The notes beneath the pieces were generated by a model. It was not told the origin of the DNA, made no database searches, and saw only the letters and a program-made list of their open reading frames with translations. This document shows, in pieces, positions 1-7,862 of a DNA stretch of 64,000 nucleotides; position 1 is the first letter of the stretch, and every line of letters begins with the position of its first letter. Made by a program: the position numbers and the translations under genes. Source of the DNA: Sulfuritalea sp. (GTDB lineage: Bacteria > Pseudomonadota > Gammaproteobacteria > Burkholderiales > Rhodocyclaceae); NCBI GenBank assembly GCA_023229685.1, contig JALNYT010000011.1, positions 1-64,000 on the forward strand. Reading direction: 5' to 3'.

Positions 1-691
1 TGATCTCGACCTTGAGCTGGCCCTTTTCGAGATAGATCCGGTTGAGGTCGGTAATCTCCAGTTCGCCGCGCGGCGAGGGCTTGAGCCTGGCCGCGATGTC
101 GCAGACCTGGTTATCGTAGAAATACAGCCCGGTGACGGCATAGCGCGATTTCGGCGCCTTGGGCTTTTCCTCGATGCTGATGGCGCGACCGCTGGCGTCG
201 AATTCGACCACGCCGTAGCGCTCCGGGTCGCTGACGGCATAGGCAAACACCGTGGCGCCAACGCCGACTGTTGACCCACCCCCGGCGGCATGCTGCAACT
301 GGGTGGCGAAATCATGGCCGTAGAACAGGTTGTCGCCCAGCACCAGGGCCGAGGGGTGGTCGCCGACGAAGTCGCGGCCGATGATGAAGGCCTGCGCCAG
401 GCCGTCGGGGCTGGGTTGCACGGCGTACTTGATCTCGATGCCCCACTGCGAGCCGTCGCCCAGCAGCTGTTCGAAGCGCGGCGTGTCGAGCGGCGTCGAG
501 ATCAGCAGGATTTCACGGATGCCGGCCAGCATCAGCGTGGTCAGCGGGTAATAGATCATCGGCTTGTCGTAGATTGGCAGCAGCTGCTTGGACACGGCCA
601 GCGTGACCGGGTGCAGGCGGGTGCCGGAGCCGCCGGCGAGAATGATGCCCCTGGTACTCTTGGTGCTCTTCATTTGGGTCACCGGACTCAT
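1..691 (-). CDS. rfbA: Glucose-1-phosphate thymidylyltransferase, C-terminus outside window
   Basis: Joins dTTP and glucose-1-phosphate to make dTDP-glucose, the first step to dTDP-L-rhamnose, in the cytoplasm. The 230 visible residues begin with the nucleotide-binding signature GGSGTRLHPVT at residues 20-30 and continue into KQLLPIYDKPM, both typical of RmlA. The family runs to about 290 residues, so roughly the last 60 lie beyond the left edge. The ATG overlaps the rfbB stop in an ATGA, which indicates translational coupling. Met7 is a second possible start. Substrate and family are secure. Whether the rhamnose branch (rfbC, rfbD) follows cannot be seen. Confidence 0.95.
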   Translation of the reverse strand, partial: MSPVTQMKSTKSTRGIILAGGSGTRLHPVTLAVSKQLLPIYDKPMIYYPLTTLMLAGIREILLISTPLDTPRFEQLLGDGSQWGIEIKYAVQPSPDGLAQAFIIGRDFVGDHPSALVLGDNLFYGHDFATQLQHAAGGGSTVGVGATVFAYAVSDPERYGVVEFDASGRAISIEEKPKAPKSRYAVTGLYFYDNQVCDIAARLKPSPRGELEITDLNRIYLEKGQLKVEI

Positions 692-1755
692 GTGCGATCT
701 CCGTAGTTGCGATCCATCCATTGCCGGTATTCGCCGGAGACGACATGGGCCACCCAGGCCGGGTTATCCAGGTACCACTGCACGGTCCTTCTCATTCCGG
801 ACTCGAAGCTTTCCTGCGGCGTCCAGCCCAGCTCGCGTTCGATTTTCGTCGCGTCGATGGCGTAGCGCTGGTCGTGGCCGGGACGGTCGGCCACGGTGAT
901 TTTCTGCTCGCGGTAGCTGCGGCCATCCTGGCGCGGCTTCAGCTCGTCGAGCAGGGCGCACAGCGTATCGACGACCTCGAGATTGGTCTTCTCGTTGTGG
1001 CCGCCGATGTTGTAGGTCTCGCCGGGAACGCCGCGTTCGAAGACCAGGCGCAGGGCGCGGGCGTGGTCATCGACGTAAAGCCAGTCGCGCACGTTGTCGC
1101 CCTTGCCATAGATGGGCAGGGGCTTGTCCGAGACGGCGTTGTGGATCATCAGCGGGACCAGTTTCTCGGGGAACTGGCAGGGGCCGTAGTTGTTCGAGCA
1201 GTTGGTGATCAGGGTCGGCAGGCCGTAGGTGTGATGCCAGGCGCGAACCAGGTGGTCGGAGGCGGCCTTGGATGCCGAGTAGGGCGAATTCGGCTGGTAG
1301 GGGCTGGTCTCGACGAACAGGCCGCGGTCGCCGAGCGAGCCGAAGACCTCGTCGGTGGAGACGTGATGGAAGCGGAACCCGGCTTTTGCGTCGGCGTCGA
1401 GCGCGGACCAGTGGGCACGGGCGGCTTCGAGCAGGGTGTAGGTGCCGCTGATGTTGGTCGCGATGAAGTCGCCGGGGCCGTGGATCGAGCGATCGACATG
1501 CGACTCGGCGGCGAGGTGAATCACGCCGGCCGGCTGATGTTCGGCGAACAGGTCGTCCAGCGCGGCGCGGTCGCAAATGTCGCTGCGGCTGAAGACGTAG
1601 CGCGGGTGGTCGGTCAGTTCGGCCAGCGATTCGAGATTGCCGGCGTAGGTCAGCTTGTCGATATTGACGATGCGCCAGTCGCTTTCCGCAATCAGCAGGC
1701 GTATCAGTGCCGAGCCGATGAAGCCGGCGCCGCCGGTGACGAAGAGAGTTTGCAT
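688..1755 (-). CDS. rfbB: dTDP-glucose 4,6-dehydratase
   Basis: Converts dTDP-glucose to dTDP-4-keto-6-deoxyglucose. It is a short-chain dehydrogenase of the extended type: a GGAGFIG dinucleotide motif at residues 8-14, the STDEVFGSL segment with the catalytic Asp/Glu pair near residue 135, and the YSASK catalytic Tyr/Lys. The length of 355 residues fits RmlB. The frame stays open to an ATG at 1791, but the family normally starts two or three residues before the first beta strand, so 1755 is preferred; neither start has a clear Shine-Dalgarno sequence. It lies upstream of rfbA with a 4-bp overlap. The product can supply both polysaccharide rhamnose and the EF-P modification encoded further along. 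Confidence 0.95.
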   Translation of the reverse strand: MQTLFVTGGAGFIGSALIRLLIAESDWRIVNIDKLTYAGNLESLAELTDHPRYVFSRSDICDRAALDDLFAEHQPAGVIHLAAESHVDRSIHGPGDFIATNISGTYTLLEAARAHWSALDADAKAGFRFHHVSTDEVFGSLGDRGLFVETSPYQPNSPYSASKAASDHLVRAWHHTYGLPTLITNCSNNYGPCQFPEKLVPLMIHNAVSDKPLPIYGKGDNVRDWLYVDDHARALRLVFERGVPGETYNIGGHNEKTNLEVVDTLCALLDELKPRQDGRSYREQKITVADRPGHDQRYAIDATKIERELGWTPQESFESGMRRTVQWYLDNPAWVAHVVSGEYRQWMDRNYGDRT

Positions 1756-1941
1756 TTCAGGTCGGAGGTCGGGCCGGTTTTTTGGCGGCATGGGTGGGCG
1801 AAAAGTGGATGATGCGGTTCACTGCGGCGATATTCTATTCGATGATAATGGGCCTGCCGCCAGAGAGGAGATCGCCGGGGCAATGCCAGGCCATTCCGTA
1901 CGCCGGGCGACCCGATCAGTACGGGGGCGGAATCGCGCTAC

Positions 1942-1970
1942 TTGACATTGAATATTAGTTTAGATATAAA
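1942..1970 (+). promoter_or_regulatory. Near-consensus sigma-70 promoter for the aryl-CoA operon
   Basis: TTGACA at 1942-1947, a 17-bp spacer and TATAAA at 1965-1970. The start codon follows about 43 bp after the -10 box. The AT-rich patch contrasts with the GC-rich surroundings. Such a strong core promoter on a catabolic operon implies repression, and an inverted repeat covers it. Confidence 0.8.
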
Positions 1971-1979
1971 ATATTCAAT
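1947..1979. promoter_or_regulatory. Perfect 10-bp inverted repeat over the promoter, probable operator
   Basis: ATTGAATATT at 1947-1956 and its exact complement AATATTCAAT at 1970-1979 are separated by 13 bp. The repeat starts at the last base of the -35 box and ends just past the -10 box, so a bound dimer would block RNA polymerase. MarR- or TetR-type repressors that sense aryl-CoA esters commonly control such operons (family knowledge). No regulator gene adjoins it here, so the protein is unknown. Confidence 0.6.
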
Positions 1980-2013
1980 CGAACTCTAATTGCGAACACC
2001 AGAGGAAACGCCA

Positions 2014-4317
2014 ATGCGCATCGTTTGTCTGGGCGGAGGTCCCGCCGGCTTGTACTTTTCGATCCTGATGAAGAAGGCCAATCCGGCCTGCGACATTACC
2101 GTGATCGAACGCAACCAGGCCGACAGCACCTTCGGCTGGGGTATCGTGTTTTCCGACAAGACCATGGACGGCTTCCGCCAGGATGATCCCGAGGTGGTTG
2201 CGGAAATCGAGCGCAATTTCCATCACTGGGACGATGTCGACGTCTTCTTCAAGGACCGGCGGATCGTGTCCGGGGGCCATGGCTTCTGCGGCATCGGGCG
2301 CCTGAAGCTGCTGCAGATTTTCCAGGCCCGCGCCAAAGAACTGGGTGTAAACCTCAAGTTCGAGACCGAATTCAAGGACCCGGACGACTACTCCCGGGAA
2401 TACGACCTGGTGATCGGGTCCGACGGCGTCAATTCGACCACGCGCACCAGGTACGAAAGCCATTTCAATCCGCGCATCGACGTGCGCAAGTGCCGTTTCA
2501 TCTGGCTCGGCGCCAAGAAGAAGCTCAACGCCTTCACCTTTGCCTTCAAGGAAACACCGTGGGGCTGGTTCAATCTTCACGCCTACCAGTTCAACGAGGA
2601 ATGGGCGACCTTCATCATCGAAACCCCGGAGGAGAACTGGCTCAAGGCCGGCATCGACAAGATGGATCCGGATCAGTCGATTGCCTTTTGCGAAAAGCTG
2701 TTCGCCGACTTGCTGGACGGCAGCCGCCTGATCTCCAACGCGCGCCACTTGCGCGGCTCGGCGGTGTGGCTGAAGTTCAACCGCGTGCTGTGCGAGCGCT
2801 GGTTCAAGGACAACATCGTGTTGCTCGGCGATGCGGCGCACACGGCGCATTTCACCATCGGCTCCGGGACCAAGCTGGCGATGGAAGATGCGGCGGCGCT
2901 GGTCAAGGTGCTCAACAGCACGCAAGGCGACGTGCCGACGCGTCTGGCCCGCTACCAGTCCGAGCGCGAGATCGAGGCGCTCAAGCTGCAGAGCGCGGCG
3001 CGCAACCGCATGACCTGGTTCGAGGATGTCGAGCGCTATGTCGGCATGGAGCCGGAGCAGTTCGCTTTCGCCGTGCTCACCGGCAGCCAGCGCGTCGGCC
3101 ACGCCAACCAGAAGCTGCGCGATCCGGTCTACACGGAAGGTCTCGACCGCTGGTTTGCCGAAAAGTGCGGCGTGCCGACCCCGCCCGGTGCGACGCCGGT
3201 ACCGCCGATGTTCACACCGTTCAAGCTGCGCGGCATGACGCTGACCAACCGCGTCGTGGTCTCGCCGATGTGCATGTACTCGGCGGCGAACGGGGTCCCC
3301 GGAGATTTTCACCTGGTTCATTACGGCAGCCGCGGCATGGGCGGCGCGGCGCTGATCGTCACCGAGATGACCTGCGTGTCGGCCGATGCGCGCATCACGC
3401 CGGGCTGTACCGGCATCTGGAATGACGCCCAGCAGGACGCATGGAAGCGCATCGTCGACTACATCCACGCCAACGGCAATGCCAAGGTTTCGCTGCAGAT
3501 CGGCCACGCCGGGCGCAAGGGTTCCACCCGTCTGGCCTGGGACGCGATCGACCAGCCGCTGCAGTCGGGCGGTTGGCCCCTGCTGGCGCCGTCGCCGCTG
3601 CCCTACATCCAGGGCACCTCGCAGGTGCCGAAGGTGATGGATCGCGCCGACATGGATCGGGTCAAGGCCGACTTTGTCGCCGCGACGCGCCGTGCCGCCA
3701 GCGCCGACTTTGACATGGTCGAATTCCACGCCGCCCACGGTTATCTGATGTCGTCCTTCATCTCGCCGCTGACCAATCAACGCGGCGACGAATACGGCGG
3801 CAGCCTGGAGAACCGCTGCCGCTACCCGCTGGAGGTGTTCCGCGCCATGCGCGAGGTCTGGCCGGCCGAGAAGCCGATGTCGGTGCGCATTTCAGCCCAC
3901 GACTGGGTTCCCGGCGGCATCGCCCCGGATGACTCGGTGGCTGTCTCGAGGCTGTTCAAGGCGGCGGGCGCCGACATCATCCACGTCTCCTCGGGTCAGG
4001 TCAGCAAGGAGGAAGCGCCTGTGTATGGCCGCATGTTCCAGGTCCCGTTCTCCGACCAGATCCGCAACGAGCTGGATGTGCCGACCATCGCCGTCGGCAA
4101 CATCTTCGAGGCCGACCACGTCAATACCATCATCGCCTCCGGCCGCGCCGATCTGTGTGCGCTGGCGCGCCCGCATCTGGCCGACCCGGCCTGGACGCTG
4201 CATGCCGCCGCCGAGCAGGGCTACAAGGAGATGCCGTGGCCGCAGCAGTACGTGGGAGGCAAGCTGCAGCTCGAACGCAATCTCGAGCGCGCGGCCCAGC
4301 TCGCGCTGAACGCCTGA
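2014..4317 (+). CDS. Bifunctional salicylyl-CoA 5-hydroxylase / 2-aminobenzoyl-CoA monooxygenase-reductase family protein
   Basis: A 767-residue two-domain flavoprotein. Residues 1 to about 390 form an FAD monooxygenase of the salicylate hydroxylase type, with GGGPAGLYFS at 7-16 and the GDAAHTAHF FAD-ribityl motif near 272. From about residue 399 (MFTPFKLRGMTLTNR) an Old Yellow Enzyme-type flavin reductase follows, with HAAHGYLMSSF and the NQRGDEYGGS motif. This fusion is known from aerobic CoA-dependent breakdown of 2-aminobenzoate and salicylate: the N-terminal part hydroxylates the ring at C5 and, in the aminobenzoyl enzyme, the second part reduces it. The ATG at 2014 has AGAGGA seven bases upstream; an in-frame TTG at 1990 is less likely. 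Substrate choice between the two aryl-CoA esters is not decidable from sequence. Confidence 0.88.
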   Translation: MRIVCLGGGPAGLYFSILMKKANPACDITVIERNQADSTFGWGIVFSDKTMDGFRQDDPEVVAEIERNFHHWDDVDVFFKDRRIVSGGHGFCGIGRLKLLQIFQARAKELGVNLKFETEFKDPDDYSREYDLVIGSDGVNSTTRTRYESHFNPRIDVRKCRFIWLGAKKKLNAFTFAFKETPWGWFNLHAYQFNEEWATFIIETPEENWLKAGIDKMDPDQSIAFCEKLFADLLDGSRLISNARHLRGSAVWLKFNRVLCERWFKDNIVLLGDAAHTAHFTIGSGTKLAMEDAAALVKVLNSTQGDVPTRLARYQSEREIEALKLQSAARNRMTWFEDVERYVGMEPEQFAFAVLTGSQRVGHANQKLRDPVYTEGLDRWFAEKCGVPTPPGATPVPPMFTPFKLRGMTLTNRVVVSPMCMYSAANGVPGDFHLVHYGSRGMGGAALIVTEMTCVSADARITPGCTGIWNDAQQDAWKRIVDYIHANGNAKVSLQIGHAGRKGSTRLAWDAIDQPLQSGGWPLLAPSPLPYIQGTSQVPKVMDRADMDRVKADFVAATRRAASADFDMVEFHAAHGYLMSSFISPLTNQRGDEYGGSLENRCRYPLEVFRAMREVWPAEKPMSVRISAHDWVPGGIAPDDSVAVSRLFKAAGADIIHVSSGQVSKEEAPVYGRMFQVPFSDQIRNELDVPTIAVGNIFEADHVNTIIASGRADLCALARPHLADPAWTLHAAAEQGYKEMPWPQQYVGGKLQLERNLERAAQLALNA

Positions 4318-4332
4318 CATGAGGTTTGGAAA

Positions 4333-4764
4333 ATGAAGACTAGCCAGCTAGAAGTCGCACCCCGGCCGGACATCCAGATCCTGCAGCCTGCCGGATGGGT
4401 GGCGCCCAAGGGTTATTCGAACGGTATTGCGGCGCGTGGCCGTACCGTGGTCATCGGTGGCCAGATCGGATGGGACGGCCAGTGCCGCTTCCATACCAGC
4501 GACTTTGCCGAGCAGGCCAGGCAGGCCTTGCAGAACATCGTCGCCGTGCTGGCCGAGGCCGGCGGCAAACCCGAGCACATCATTCGCATGACATGGTACG
4601 TGATCGACAAGCGCGAGTACCTTGCCGCCTACCCTCAGCTGGGTCGTGCCTATCGCGAGGTCATCGGCCGCAATTTTCCGGCCATGACGGCGGTGCAGGT
4701 AGCGGGACTGATGGAAGATGCCGCCCGGGTCGAGATCGAGGCGACGGCAATTATTCCCGACTGA
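4333..4764 (+). CDS. RidA/YjgF-family protein, likely enamine/imine hydrolase variant
   Basis: A small single-domain protein of 143 residues with the YjgF fold signature: YSNGIAARGRTVVIGGQ near residue 28 and the C-terminal VEIEATAIIPD strand. Family members hydrolyse reactive enamine/imine intermediates. The arginine of canonical RidA that binds the substrate carboxylate, expected in the segment FPAMTAVQVAGL, is replaced by Met, so this belongs to a Rid subgroup without it. It sits 15 bp downstream of the aryl-CoA hydroxylase, whose aminobenzoyl version yields an enamine-type ring product. A role in hydrolysing that product is an inference. Confidence 0.85.
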   Translation: MKTSQLEVAPRPDIQILQPAGWVAPKGYSNGIAARGRTVVIGGQIGWDGQCRFHTSDFAEQARQALQNIVAVLAEAGGKPEHIIRMTWYVIDKREYLAAYPQLGRAYREVIGRNFPAMTAVQVAGLMEDAARVEIEATAIIPD

Positions 4765-4812
4765 CGCCCGTTTCGCGCGGTGCGCGCCCGGCCCCGCTGA
4801 TAAAATGCCGGC

Positions 4813-5682
4813 ATGAAAGCTTGTCATTCCGAATTTATTCAAGTGCGCGACCGGCGCCTGCATGTGCGCCTGTGGGGCAGCGATGCGGCGCCTTTGTTGG
4901 TGCTGCTGCACGGCTGGTGCGATGTATCGGCCTCCTGGCAGTTCGTGGTCGATGCCCTAGCCAAGGATTGGCGCGTGGTGGCCCCCGACTGGCGCGGGTT
5001 CGGCTTGTCCGAGTGGAACCGCGATGTGTACTGGTTCCCCGACTACATTGCCGATCTTGACGCCTTGCTCCTGCACTATTCGCCGCACGAGCCGGTACGG
5101 CTGGTCGGTCACAGCCTGGGCGGCAATGCGGCCTGCATTTATTCGGGCATTCGCCCCGAGCGCGTGGCCGGGCTGGTGAATCTCGAAGGGCTCGGCATGC
5201 GCCGCTTCACGCCGGACGAGGCGCCGGGGCGCTATGCCAACTGGCTCGATCAGTTGCGCGATACGCCGAGCTTTCGTTCCTACCCCGATCGCCCGGCATT
5301 TGCCGCGCGGCTGCAGAAGGAAAATCCGCGCCTGTCCGCCCAGAAGGCGCAGTTTCTCGCCCTGCACATGGGCGAAGACGATGGGGCGGGGGGCATCCAT
5401 CTGGCAGCCGATCCTTTCCATCGCTGGGTAAATCCGATCATCTATCGTGTCGAAGAGGCGATGGCGATGTGGCGCCAGGTGACGGCGCCGGTGCTCTGGG
5501 TGACGGGAGCCGACTCCTTCATATTCAAGCAGCTGTTCGCCGTCGAGTCTGCCGACTACCGCGAGAGGATCGCCTGTTTCCGCGAGGTGCGGGAGGTGAT
5601 GCTGCAGGAGTGCGGACACAATCTGCATCATGACCGGCCGCAAGAAGTGGCGCGCCTGATAGAGGAATTCTTCGTCATATGA
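4813..5682 (+). CDS. Alpha/beta-hydrolase fold protein
   Basis: A 289-residue cytoplasmic alpha/beta hydrolase. The oxyanion motif HGWCD lies near residue 34, the nucleophile elbow GHSLGG carries the catalytic Ser near residue 98, and the catalytic His is in ECGHNLHH near the C-terminus. It is the third gene of the aryl-CoA operon by position, 48 bp after the RidA-like gene, although a TAAAAT box just before its ATG leaves room for a separate promoter. It could be a thioesterase or C-C hydrolase for the pathway, but the sequence gives no substrate. It overlaps the next gene by 4 bp. Confidence 0.85.
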   Translation: MKACHSEFIQVRDRRLHVRLWGSDAAPLLVLLHGWCDVSASWQFVVDALAKDWRVVAPDWRGFGLSEWNRDVYWFPDYIADLDALLLHYSPHEPVRLVGHSLGGNAACIYSGIRPERVAGLVNLEGLGMRRFTPDEAPGRYANWLDQLRDTPSFRSYPDRPAFAARLQKENPRLSAQKAQFLALHMGEDDGAGGIHLAADPFHRWVNPIIYRVEEAMAMWRQVTAPVLWVTGADSFIFKQLFAVESADYRERIACFREVREVMLQECGHNLHHDRPQEVARLIEEFFVI

Positions 5683-6521
5683 AGCCGCTGAACGCCGACC
5701 TGCACTGTCACTCAACCGTTTCCGACGGCCTGCTGGCCCCCGCCGAGGTGGTGCGCCGCGCCCAGGGCAATGGCGTCGAACTGCTGGCGCTGACCGATCA
5801 CGATGAACTCGACGGGCTGGCCGAAGCCCGCGCCACGGCCGCGGAGATCGGTCTGCGCTTTGTCGATGGCGTCGAGGTGTCGATTTCCTGGGGCGACGAC
5901 CAGACCGTGCATATCGTGGGACTCGGCATCGATCCCGCCAATGCCGCGTTGAGCGAGGGATTGCAGCGGGTCAGGAGCGGCCGCGACGAGCGTGCCGGGC
6001 GCATGGCCGCGGAACTGGACAAGGTCGGCATCCACGGCGCCTACGAAGGTGCGCTGCGCCACGCCGGCAATCCGGCGCTGGTCAGTCGCTCGCATTTCGC
6101 CCGCTACATTGTCGAGCAGGGGCATGCCAAGGACGTCAAATCGGTGTTCGATTACTGGCTGGCCAAAGGCAAGCCGGGCTATGTCGAACATGCCTGGGCG
6201 ACGCTGCAAGACGCGCTGCGCTGGATCATCGGCGCCGGCGGCATCGCGGTGGTCGCCCATCCGGGCCGCTACCGGCTGTCGAAGGCGGAGCGGAACGAGT
6301 TGTTCGCGGCGTTCAAGGATCTCGGCGGGCGCGGCATCGAAGTGCTGTCGGGGTCCAACAAGGATGAAGAGGTACGCGAGTTCTCGCACATCGCGCGCCA
6401 GTTCGGCTTTCTCGCCTCGCGCGGCTCGGATTTTCACGGGCCGGGAGAGAGTTGGACGGACTTGGGCAAATTGCCGGACTTGCCCGAGGATCTGACCCCG
6501 GTCTGGTCCCAACTGGCCTGA
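5679..6521 (+). CDS. PHP-domain phosphoesterase (YciV / RNase AM-like)
   Basis: A 280-residue member of the PHP superfamily. Metal ligands are visible in DLHCHSTVSDG at residues 7-17, ALTDHDE near 38-44, VAHPGRY near 194 and the C-terminal SDFHGPGE. The closest described group dephosphorylates 3',5'-nucleoside bisphosphates and trims 5' ends of RNA. It is coupled to the hydrolase gene through an ATGA overlap and is followed by a YciO-type gene, the same yciV-yciO neighbourhood seen in many proteobacteria (from memory). Exact in vivo substrate is inferred. Confidence 0.85.
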   Translation: MKPLNADLHCHSTVSDGLLAPAEVVRRAQGNGVELLALTDHDELDGLAEARATAAEIGLRFVDGVEVSISWGDDQTVHIVGLGIDPANAALSEGLQRVRSGRDERAGRMAAELDKVGIHGAYEGALRHAGNPALVSRSHFARYIVEQGHAKDVKSVFDYWLAKGKPGYVEHAWATLQDALRWIIGAGGIAVVAHPGRYRLSKAERNELFAAFKDLGGRGIEVLSGSNKDEEVREFSHIARQFGFLASRGSDFHGPGESWTDLGKLPDLPEDLTPVWSQLA

Positions 6522-6555
6522 GTCGGCCCTCGATTTCCGCGATTACAGACTACGC

Positions 6556-7182
6556 ATGGCACAGCTATTTCATATTCATCCTGAACATCCGCAGCCGCGC
6601 CTGATCAAGCAGGCGGCGGAGATCGCGCGGAGCGGCGGCCTCATCGCGCTGCCCACTGACGCCGCTTATTCACTGGCCGGCGTGGCGGGCTACGCGCCTT
6701 TGCTGGATCGAATCCGCAGGATACGCGGTGTCGATGAGCGCCATCTGTTCACGCTGATGTGTCGCGACCTTTCCGAGATCGCCACCTATGCAAGAGTGGA
6801 TAACACGCAGTACCGCCTGCTGAAGGCCACCACGCCCGGCAGCTATACCTTCATTCTGGAAGGCACCCGGGAATTGCCGCGGCGCCTGCTGCATCCCAAG
6901 CGCAAGACCATCGGTCTGCGCGTACCCAATCATCCGCTGGCGCTCGCGCTGCTGGAGGAACTGGATGAACCGCTGCTGACCTCGACGCTGATCCTGCCTG
7001 GCTCCGGGACGCCGCTGGCCGATGCCGATGAAATACGCGAGCATCTGGAAAAACAGCTCGATCTGGTGATCGATGCCGGACATTGCGGCATGGAGATGAC
7101 GACGATAATCAATCTGACCGGTCTGCAGCCCGAACTGGTGCGGGCCGGGCAGGGGCCGCTGGCGCCTTTCGGGCTGGAATAA
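6556..7182 (+). CDS. YciO/YrdC/Sua5-family protein
   Basis: A 208-residue single-domain protein of the family that includes threonylcarbamoyl-AMP synthase. The N-terminal half has the GGLIALPTDAAYSLAG strand-loop typical of the nucleotide/threonine pocket and the KRKTIGLRVPNHPLA segment. Its length and the H-P-E-H-P-Q start resemble YciO rather than TsaC, so it may be a paralogue and not the essential t6A enzyme. It lies 34 bp after the PHP gene. Confidence 0.82.
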   Translation: MAQLFHIHPEHPQPRLIKQAAEIARSGGLIALPTDAAYSLAGVAGYAPLLDRIRRIRGVDERHLFTLMCRDLSEIATYARVDNTQYRLLKATTPGSYTFILEGTRELPRRLLHPKRKTIGLRVPNHPLALALLEELDEPLLTSTLILPGSGTPLADADEIREHLEKQLDLVIDAGHCGMEMTTIINLTGLQPELVRAGQGPLAPFGLE

Positions 7183-7208
7183 CGCGGTCTGATAGAATCT
7201 CTCTGCCC

Positions 7209-7859
7209 ATGAATGTTATCCAGACGCTGGCGATTTCCGCCTTGCCGGTAATCTTTGCCATCACCCTGCATGAGGCGGCGCACGGCTATGCGGCGCGGCA
7301 TTTCGGCGATCCGACGGCATGGCAGATGGGGCGTATCAGTCTGAATCCGCTGCGGCATGTCGATCTGGTGGGAACCATCCTCGTCCCGGCGCTGATACTG
7401 CTGCTGTCTTCTGGTGGTTTGCTGTTCGGCTGGGCCAAGCCGGTGCCGGTGAATTTCGGCAACTTGCGCCGCCCCAAGCAGGACATGCTCTGGGTGGCAG
7501 CGGCCGGGCCGGGGGCCAACCTGGTTATGGCGCTCGCGTGGGCTTTTGTCCTGAAGTTGGCAATGGCAATGCCCGAAACCGCCTATACGCTGCCGTTAAT
7601 GAAAATGGCCGATGTCGGCATCGATATCAATATCGTCTTGATGGTGCTGAACTTGTTGCCCTTGCCGCCGCTGGACGGTGGACGCATTGTGGTCAGTCTG
7701 TTGCCGCATCGCGCGGCCTGGAAGTTTTCGCAGTTGGAACGCTGGGGTTTTCCGATTCTGCTGCTCTTGCTCTTCTTGGGTATTCTGGGCAAAGTTCTCG
7801 CCTTGCCTATCGGGTTGCTTCGCGCCCTCTTCGCTGTCGTTTTTCAGTTCAACTATTAA
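7209..7859 (+). CDS. Site-2 protease family membrane metalloprotease
   Basis: A 216-residue integral membrane protein of the M50 family. The zinc motif HEAAH is in the first membrane segment (residues 21-25) and the third ligand is in NLLPLPPLDGGRI near residue 150. Four to five hydrophobic segments are visible, with no PDZ or CBS domain, so this is the small stand-alone type common upstream of trpS in betaproteobacteria. The substrate is unknown. The ATG at 7209 is chosen because the first membrane helix starts right after it; a frame open further upstream encodes no hydrophobic extension. Confidence 0.88.
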   Translation: MNVIQTLAISALPVIFAITLHEAAHGYAARHFGDPTAWQMGRISLNPLRHVDLVGTILVPALILLLSSGGLLFGWAKPVPVNFGNLRRPKQDMLWVAAAGPGANLVMALAWAFVLKLAMAMPETAYTLPLMKMADVGIDINIVLMVLNLLPLPPLDGGRIVVSLLPHRAAWKFSQLERWGFPILLLLLFLGILGKVLALPIGLLRALFAVVFQFNY

Positions 7860-7862
7860 ACA

